Assembly: GCA_030590405.1 (NCBI GenBank)
Contig: JAUUYO010000118.1
Span: 1 to 10,328, forward strand
Reading direction: 5' to 3'
DNA: 10,328 nucleotides
Source: Kangiellaceae bacterium
Lineage (GTDB): Bacteria; Pseudomonadota; Gammaproteobacteria; Enterobacterales; Kangiellaceae
Shown in pieces: positions 1 to 6,200 of the stretch. Under the pieces are notes generated by a model. The model had not been told where the DNA came from and did no database searches. It worked only from the letters and a program-made list of their open reading frames with translations. Position 1 is the first letter of the stretch, and each line of letters opens with the position of its first letter. Both the position numbers and the translations under genes were made by a program.

Positions 1-116
1 GAAGAAAGCCTAAGAGTCAAGTTTTCTATGGTTTAGGTGTTTCAGAGCATTGTTCTTATATTAATCAATGAGTTATGGTGTGAGTTAAATGTTCATTGTG
101 TTTTTCGTTTAAATGA

Positions 117-1880
117 ATGCCATTGCCCCCCCCCCTTAAAATAGCAATAATACAAAAAAATCCTCCAGTCAGTATACTATTGCCCGACGGAACGCTAACA
201 GGTTTTTATGTGGAATTCTGGCAATTATGGTCGAAAGCCAATGACATACCCATTCGCTTTGAGATAAGTTCTTTTGTTGACAGTATCAAAGCCCTCAAAG
301 AACACCGAGTGGATTTTCATTCGGGACTATTTATTAATGATGAGCGTTTATCCTGGGCTGAATTTTCGTTGCCCATACACAAAATAACTACCGGTGTCTT
401 TTTTGCGGGTAAACAGTTTGTCCGCCCGTTAAGCGAACTCGATGGATTGAGTGTTGGAGTTCAAAAAGGTTCACACCAGGCTAGTTATCTTTTGAGTCAC
501 TATCCAAAACTAAACGTTGTTCAGCTTGAAGATGCGAATGTGATGATTACTGCTTTACTCGATAACGAAATCCAGTTAATAGTCCGTGAAATCCCTTTTT
601 TAAATGCCGAATTAGGCTTGATGGGCATTCAGGGGATTTTAACTTTGAGCGATGAAACTTTTTCTACCAATACGATGCATGCTTTAGTGCCCAATGGGAA
701 TCCTGAACTAGTAAAAATAATCGATGAGGGGATTCGCAATATTCCCGTTTCAAAACTAATGGATCTTGAGAAAAAATGGTTACCGTTTGAGCCTTCTTAT
801 TTTGAAAGTATTTCTTTTGTTAGTGTTCCTAGTTTAACAGCAGTACAGCAAGATTGGTTGAAGCAGTACTCCAGTTTTATTCTTGGTGTCGATCCGTCCT
901 TACCACCATTTGAAGAAATAGATAAAGACGGCCACTATCAGGGCATAAGTTCTGATTTTATTAATATTGTCGGTTCGAAATTGGCTGTAAAAATGTTGCC
1001 TCTAACGGGGTTGTCGTGGCATGAAGTCATGCAAAAAGCGAAGTTGGGTCAAATTGATATTCTTCCTGCGGTGGTTAAAACTAAGGCGCGCGAGAGTTTT
1101 TTGAGTTTTACTGAACCTTACTTCTCATTTCCTCTGGTGATCGCAACCAATTCCAGTCTCGATAATATCAAAGGGTTAGATGATCTGGCTCACAAAAGAG
1201 TCGGCGTGGGGAAAAGCACTCCGACCGAAGAATTACTCAAGCTGAACCATCCAAAATTAGAAATGATAATGGTGGAAAATGCGAGTGTCGGTTTAGCGCT
1301 CCTCAACGAAGGTAAACTTGACGCAATAGTGCATAATTTTGGAGTTATCTCTTATGAGATCAATCGTTTTAATTACTCGAATGTAAAGATTGTCGCGCAA
1401 ACTCCTTATAAGTTTGATGTCGCGATGGGGGTTCGCAAGGAACTCGAACCTTTAGTGCCCATACTAAATAAAGCGCTAGCCACCATTGATGACAAACAAC
1501 GAGAATTGATCACTAATCGTTGGTTATCAACTCGAGCTAATCTGGGCGCTGACTACCAAACTTTCTTTTTGTGGAGTATGCCTATTGTCGGTGTATTTTT
1601 GTTGATTATCTGGATCGTGACGCGAGCAAACCGACGACTGCAGTTTGAAATTTGTCAACGTAATAAAATAGAGAAGTCGCTAGAGCGGGCAATCAAACAA
1701 TCCGATGGTGCCAAAGTGCAAGCGGAAACTGCCAATAAAGCCAAGGATGATTTTTTAGCCAATATGAGTCATGAGATCAGGACGCCGATGAACGCGGTGA
1801 TGGGCATGTCTCATTTGCTCGGTCATACTGAGCTGAATCAGGAACAGCGACCCTTTGAGGGTAGGACAAATTATCCTTAA
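117..1880 (+). pseudogene. Sensor fragment: two periplasmic binding domains, TM helix and His box
   Basis: This is the longest surviving open frame of the decayed kinase, 587 codons. Residues about 7-222 form the first SBP_bac_3 (amino-acid-binding, Venus-flytrap) domain, with the family-like FYVEFWQLW and DFHSGLF segments. Residues about 254-470 form the second, with ILGVDPSLPPFE, ARESFLSFTEPYF and GKLDAIVHN. A single hydrophobic helix spans about 483-504, followed by a short coiled linker and the HisKA H box NMSHEIRTPMN with phospho-acceptor His552. After residue about 578 the frame runs into 9 unrelated residues and a stop. A TGA lies directly before the ATG at 117, so the frame cannot extend upstream. 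No convincing Shine-Dalgarno is visible. If made, the fragment would lack ATP binding and phosphotransfer output. Confidence 0.8.
126..135. repeat. Run of ten C near the start of the decayed kinase
   Basis: Ten consecutive C bases lie ten nucleotides into the apparent coding sequence and give three Pro codons in the current frame. Runs this long are unexpected in this AT-rich sequence and are prone to slipped-strand length change. A change of one base would connect the binding domains to a different upstream frame. Confidence 0.95.
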
Positions 1881-2331
1881 TTTAACTAATAATGCGGTTA
1901 AGTTTACCGAACAAGGCAAAATTGACCTCGCTATCGAGGTTGTTGAAAAGACCTCTGATCGGATTATTTTACAGTTTTCTATAAGCGATACCGGGATTGG
2001 TATGACGCATGAGCAGCTGCAGCGATTGTTTGATGTGTATAGTCAGGCTGACACTTCAACCACTCGAAAATATGGCGGAACCGGTTTAGGGCTTTCCATC
2101 TGTAAAAAACTTTGTGAGAAAATGCAAGGCAGGATATGGGTAGAAAGCGAATATGGGGTTGGTAGCACTTTTTATTTTACCGCATCATTGGGTTACTCTG
2201 ATCTTGACTTGGATGGTGAAAATATTCCTATAAAACAGGCATCGATAAAAAAAATCGAAACAATGTCTGTTGCCAGAAAAGCTTTTTCTGACACTGGTGA
2301 AATGGCTAAAAACGATATATTAACTAATTAA
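1849..2331 (+). pseudogene. HATPase_c fragment of the decayed kinase
   Basis: The frame opens immediately after the deletion point with the residues DPLRVGQ, normally found just before the N box. It then gives the N box (LNLTNNAVKFT), the G1 box (DTGIGM), the F-box-like FxxYSQAD segment and the G2 box (GGTGLGLSI), so the nucleotide-binding core is well preserved. A linker follows and ends at TAA 2329-2331. In the intact kinase of this window, about 76 residues separate the equivalent of the left junction from the equivalent GDSLR motif, which gives the estimate of missing sequence. A TTG at 1855 could serve as a start codon, but there is no reason to believe it is translated on its own. Confidence 0.8.
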
Positions 2332-2688
2332 AGGGTGTTAGTTGTTGATGATAACCCGATTAACCTTAACATCGCCGTTAAGATGTTATGTAAAGTCAAA
2401 ATGCAGGTTGAAACAGCGATCAATGGTAAACAGGCTCTAGAAAAGTTACAGTAAAATATTTTTGATCTGGTGTTAATGGATCTTCAAATGCCAGAAATGG
2501 ATGGTTATATCGCCACTCAACAGATCCGAAAGATAGAGCGGTACAAATCTTTGCCCATCATTGCAGTATCCGCCAATGTCATGCCGGAAGATATTAATAA
2601 AGCGCTCAGCTGTGGTATGGATGCCCATATTGGTAAACCGATCAAGATTGATCTACTATATTCGACGATAAAGGCGTGGATTAAGTGA
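2332..2688 (+). pseudogene. Receiver (REC) fragment with an internal stop
   Basis: Read in the same frame as the ATPase fragment, this stretch begins with VLVVDDNPINLN, which carries the acidic pair of a receiver's first strand. It continues to a TAA at 2452-2454, where a residue such as Gln (CAA) would be expected in the sequence EKLQ-x-NIFDLVLMDLQMPEMDG. After the stop come the phospho-acceptor Asp of LMDLQMP, the fourth-strand ISxNVM-like segment and the conserved Lys in GKPI. The domain is complete in length and every signature residue is present, so decay looks recent. The stretch downstream of the stop could open at GTG 2470, but that would encode only half of a receiver. Confidence 0.8.
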
Positions 2689-2708
2689 GTGGTTGTTTTG
2701 CCATGAGA

Positions 2709-2758
2709 TTTTGAAGTTTGAAGTTTGAAGTTTGAAGTTTGAAGTTTGATGTTTTGAG
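2709..2758. repeat. Heptanucleotide tandem repeat (GAAGTTT)n
   Basis: Five perfect head-to-tail copies of GAAGTTT occupy 2713-2747. A sixth copy with one change (GATGTTT) follows at 2748-2754, and partial units flank the array. The period of seven is not a multiple of three, and no supported gene covers the array. It sits between the end of the decayed kinase and the 3' end of the small minus-strand gene, where it would lie in that gene's downstream transcript as AAACUUC units. Copy number is likely to vary between strains. Confidence 0.95.
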
Positions 2759-2812
2759 AATAATATCCCCGTCATATTTGAAGTATCAAGCTTCAGTAAA
2801 GCTATAAAAAAG

Positions 2813-3103
2813 TCACTGTTCGTTTTTGCCATTCCATGGTTGCGCAATTAACTGACAACTTCCATCTTTCTTTTTAACCAAAATAACGCTATCGGTTTTT
2901 ACGTTAGCTAATCCATACAAAAATCGAACATTTCCGGTGAAACTGATGCCGTAATCATGGTGGGATATTTGATCGGCTCGTATTTCCAGCTCACAAGATT
3001 TCAGGCTAATAACAGAAGGTGAATAGTATTGCGCCGCAGGTAATAAGGAGCTGGTTAGCACAAGCAAACCAGTTAATGCTGATGTTAATCGATAAATTTT
3101 CAC
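2813..3103 (-). CDS. Small secreted protein with an LptA/OstA-like strand pattern
   Basis: The gene encodes 96 residues from a GTG start. Residues 1-24 form a Sec signal peptide: MKIYR, then a hydrophobic stretch, then PAA before a likely cleavage site. The mature part is about 72 residues. It contains a segment resembling one or two turns of the LptA/OstA beta-jellyroll (IRADQIS, then FTGNVRF, then VKTDSVIL), the pattern of strands and Gly-Asn turns in LPS-transport bridge proteins. LptA itself is over twice as long, so this would be a minimal or diverged relative. Cys37 and Cys83 could form a periplasmic disulfide. A purine-rich AAGGGGG lies about ten bases before the start. The coding status is well supported by signal peptide, Shine-Dalgarno and promoter. 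The LptA link is inference from motif resemblance only. Confidence 0.72.
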   Translation of the reverse strand: MKIYRLTSALTGLLVLTSSLLPAAQYYSPSVISLKSCELEIRADQISHHDYGISFTGNVRFLYGLANVKTDSVILVKKKDGSCQLIAQPWNGKNEQ

Positions 3104-3150
3104 AATATTTGAACCCCCTTAATCCTAACTTAATGAATAAAACGTTTATG

Positions 3151-3179
3151 ACTATACCTCTTATCAATATCTGTTACAA
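3151..3179 (-). promoter_or_regulatory. Sigma70-type promoter for the small secreted protein
   Basis: On the minus strand a -35 element TTGTAA (3174-3179) and a -10 element TATAGT (3151-3156) are separated by exactly 17 bases. They match the consensus at four and five of six positions. The -10 is about 48 bases upstream of the GTG start, leaving a short leader. This is the best promoter match seen in the window. Confidence 0.55.
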
Positions 3180-3185
3180 TTGTAA
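3174..3185. promoter_or_regulatory. Perfect 12-bp palindrome overlapping the -35 element
   Basis: TTACAATTGTAA is a perfect inverted repeat with no spacer. It covers the proposed -35 of the small secreted-protein gene, a usual place for an operator. The cognate regulator is not identifiable from the sequence, and palindromes of AT-rich composition do arise by chance. Confidence 0.35.
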
Positions 3186-3288
3186 GGTCGGTGATTGACT
3201 GATTTAATGAATGAATTAGCTTGAGAATATATCTAATTGAGATGGTTTAAAGGAGTGATTGTGGCTCTAATGGTTATTAATTGATGCT

Positions 3289-6200
3289 TCAACTGATTAT
3301 TTTAGGTTCAATTAAGTATTGTTCAATGGTGTGAAAAAATGTCGCTCTGTTGATTGGTTTACTAATATAGTCGTTCATGCCGTACCGGATACACTTTTCT
3401 TTATCGCCCTTCATAACGTTTGCTGTCATCGCGATAATCGGTAATTCAGTTATTGAATACTGCTCTCTAATTTGCTTTGATGCCTGGTATCCATCCATTA
3501 TCGGCATCTGCATATCCATCAAAACAAGATCAAAGTTATACACATTGCAAGCTTCAGTCGCCATCAGGCCATTATCAACAACAGTTACAACGGCTCCTGA
3601 CTGTCTAAGTATTTCTTTGGCAACCTGTTGATTGATGAGGTTATCTTCTGCCAGTAAAATCTTGCGACCAAGCATTTTTTCGCGAATTTTATTGTCTTTT
3701 GGTTTTTTTGACCCAAGAGGGGGGGGAGGGCGGTTTTGCTGGCTCATTAAATTGAGAAGTGACATCATCTTTATGGGTTTGGATATTATCTGGATATTTT
3801 CATCTGAACCAGTTTGTAACAACCTTTGGGGGGGGCTCTGACACAGTAAAAAGAAGAGGGGTTTAGCGGCAACTAACTTACGTAGTTTTTTTAGCGCGCT
3901 TAATCCATCATGTTTCTGAATATCATCATCGATAAAAATGTGGCTCAGGTATTCCGTTGGCATTTTTTGGTTTTGCCGATATTCGGTAAATTGCTCTAAT
4001 GTCATGGCTAACAATGGTAGTTGAAATTTTAAACAAAAATGTTGCCAACATTGTTTCTGTTGCTTGTCTTCCGATATTAACAATAATTTGTTAGCGGAAT
4101 ATTTTACATCTTTTGAATATCGTTCTTGCGCTTCTTGCATCTCGATTTCAAATGAAAAACAGCTGCCGCTCCCGTGATCTCCTGAAACTTTAATCCAGCC
4201 GTTCATCATTGATACAAGCTGCTGGCAAATACTTAACCCCAAACCTGAGCCACCAAACTTTCTGGTGGTGGTATCATCGGCCTGGGTGAAGGAGTTGAAT
4301 ATTTTATCTCGCTTATTTATTGGTATACCAATACCTGAGTCTTCGACAAAAAATAGCAGCTTGTTCTTCGAAGGTGCTTTGACGGTGAGTCGGATAAATC
4401 CTTTTTCGGTAAATTTTATGGCGTTTCCAATCAGGTTAATCAAGACCTGAGTGAGCCTTAATGAATCCCCAACTCTCGACAGAGTTACATCGGGTTCTAA
4501 ATCAATGTTAAATGTTAGATTTTTCTCAATAATATTCCCGGAAAAAATATCGACTAAATTGTCCAACAGGTCTAATATCTCAAAGTTGATATTCTCAAGC
4601 TCTAGCTTACCTTTTTCTATTTTAGAATAATCTAAAATGTCGTCGATAATGCCGAGTAAAGAGTTTGAAGAAATTGATATTTTTGATACATAATCATGTT
4701 GTTTTTTTGTCATTTTTGTATCTGATATCAATGATAACATGCCAAGAATTCCATTCATTGGAGTTCTTATTTCATGGCTTACTGTTGCCAGGAAAGATGA
4801 TTTTGCTTCGCTGGCTGCTTCGGCATTTCTGGTTTTTTCAGCTAACTCCTTATATGCGATTTTTAACTTTTTCTTAGCACCTGTTCGTTCTAATGCATCG
4901 GCAATGTGAGTCGATACGAAATTAAGTATTTCGATCTCTCTTTCGCCATAAATGTAATTTTCATCGTAACTTTGTAGTATTAAAATACCAAGAACAGATG
5001 TTCCTGACAGTAAGGGAACGCCAACCCAGTCGATGGCATAACTCCCCCAATTTTCTATTTCACCTCTCTCTTCCAATTGTTTTATTTTTTGTCGGTTTAT
5101 ATGAATTATTTTTCTTTGTTGATAAACGTAGCCAGTTAAAGATTTTCCAATAGGTATGCTTTCGGGAATGTTTTTGTCAACCTCGTCGATGACATAATCA
5201 AATATAAAACAATCCTGCTTTTCGTTAACCCGTGCAATATAAAAGCTTTCAGCCTGCATCAGTTGTGAAATGATTTCATGAAGTCGAGCGTATAATTCTT
5301 TTTCATTGGTGCATTCTTGTGGTGTTTCTGAAATCTTAAATAATGCTGTTTGAAGTTTTTCAGAGTTTTTTCTCTGAAATATTTCATTTTGTAGTCTCTG
5401 ATTGCTGATAGTTAATTCTCTGGTTCTTTTTTCAACTAAAAGTGTCAGGTAATCTTTGTTTTTTTTGCGTACCAAAGCGGACGCAACATGTTGGCCAACA
5501 AAAATCATCAGTTCTTTATCTTTTGTGGTTAAATGCTTGCCAGTAATATAACTTTGAATAGTCATTACTCCAATGGTGTTTCCATCGATACTTAATGGTA
5601 CTCCTAGCCAAGATACTGTTTGCTCTCCATGAATATAGAGGTTTTCTTTTTTTGTCAATGCTGCCATTTCCTGTTTGTTGATCAACAAGGGAGTGCCAGT
5701 CTTCATCACATAAGCGGTGATCGATTTTTTCAGTGATTCCATAGGGAACGAGGCGATTGATTGAATGTTAAAGTCATCCATGGTGTCGACGTAATAAACC
5801 ATTTCAATGGTGTTATTAGTCGAACCTTTTAAAGCGATGTAGAAATTTTCAGAACAAATCAACAACCCTATTATTTTATGTAGTTCTTTATAGAACTCAT
5901 CAAGTTCGAGATCTTTGCTTGCTAAGTTGGCGATTTGGTAAAGTGCTAATTGAGTTTCTTGGCTTTTCTTATGCTGCTCAATTTCTTTTTCGAGATTATT
6001 AGTTCTTTCTCGGATAAGTTTTTCAAGATTATCTTTGGCCTTTTTTCGGTGAAGCGTTGTCGCAACCTGTTGTGACACATATTCCAGTAATTCCAGATGC
6101 CAGGTATCATAGATAAACTCTTTAAGATAGCTTTGTAATACCATGATACCAATGGAATGGTTTTTTTCTTTCAGTGGAACCCCTAGCCACGAAACGAACG

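Larger units (their letters stand above)
117..2688 (+). pseudogene. Decayed hybrid sensor histidine kinase (SBP_bac_3 x2 - TM - HisKA - HATPase_c - REC)
   Basis: When intact this would have been an inner-membrane hybrid kinase of the BvgS/EvgS-like architecture: tandem periplasmic solute-binding domains, one membrane helix, then a cytoplasmic kinase core and a receiver. All of these modules can still be read in order, but no single frame spans them. The lesions seen are a frame change near 1849 where about 75 residues of kinase core are missing, an in-frame TAA at 2329-2331 just before the receiver, and another TAA at 2452-2454 inside the receiver. The annotated start also lacks a signal peptide, which the periplasmic domains need. 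Several independent lesions argue against one sequencing error and for a true pseudogene. No HPt domain is present. The neighbouring intact kinase (3289-7890) shares HisKA/HATPase/REC motifs but has different sensory domains, so it is not a duplicate copy. Confidence 0.85.

Noticed and set aside
1..88. Promoter for the decayed kinase (TTGTTC at about 50 with TATGGT downstream)
   Set aside because: The hexamers match consensus at only about three and four of six positions, and the true 5' end of the gene is uncertain.
2776..2812. Possible terminator (AGCTT/AAGCT hairpin next to an A/T tract)
   Set aside because: The stem is five AT-rich pairs. The tract is A-rich on the plus strand after the hairpin, and on the minus strand the T-tract comes before the hairpin, so neither direction fits intrinsic termination.
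2656..2847. Minus-strand 63-codon ORF across the heptamer array
   Set aside because: It overlaps both the decayed receiver and the small secreted-protein gene. Its middle is only the translated heptamer (repeated SNFKLQT), and it has no family resemblance.
3377..3841. Plus-strand ORFs opposite the kinase gene (3377-3631, 3632-3841, and similar ones at 4265, 4665, 6291 and 7727)
   Set aside because: They are antisense to a long, motif-rich coding sequence and have no family signatures of their own.
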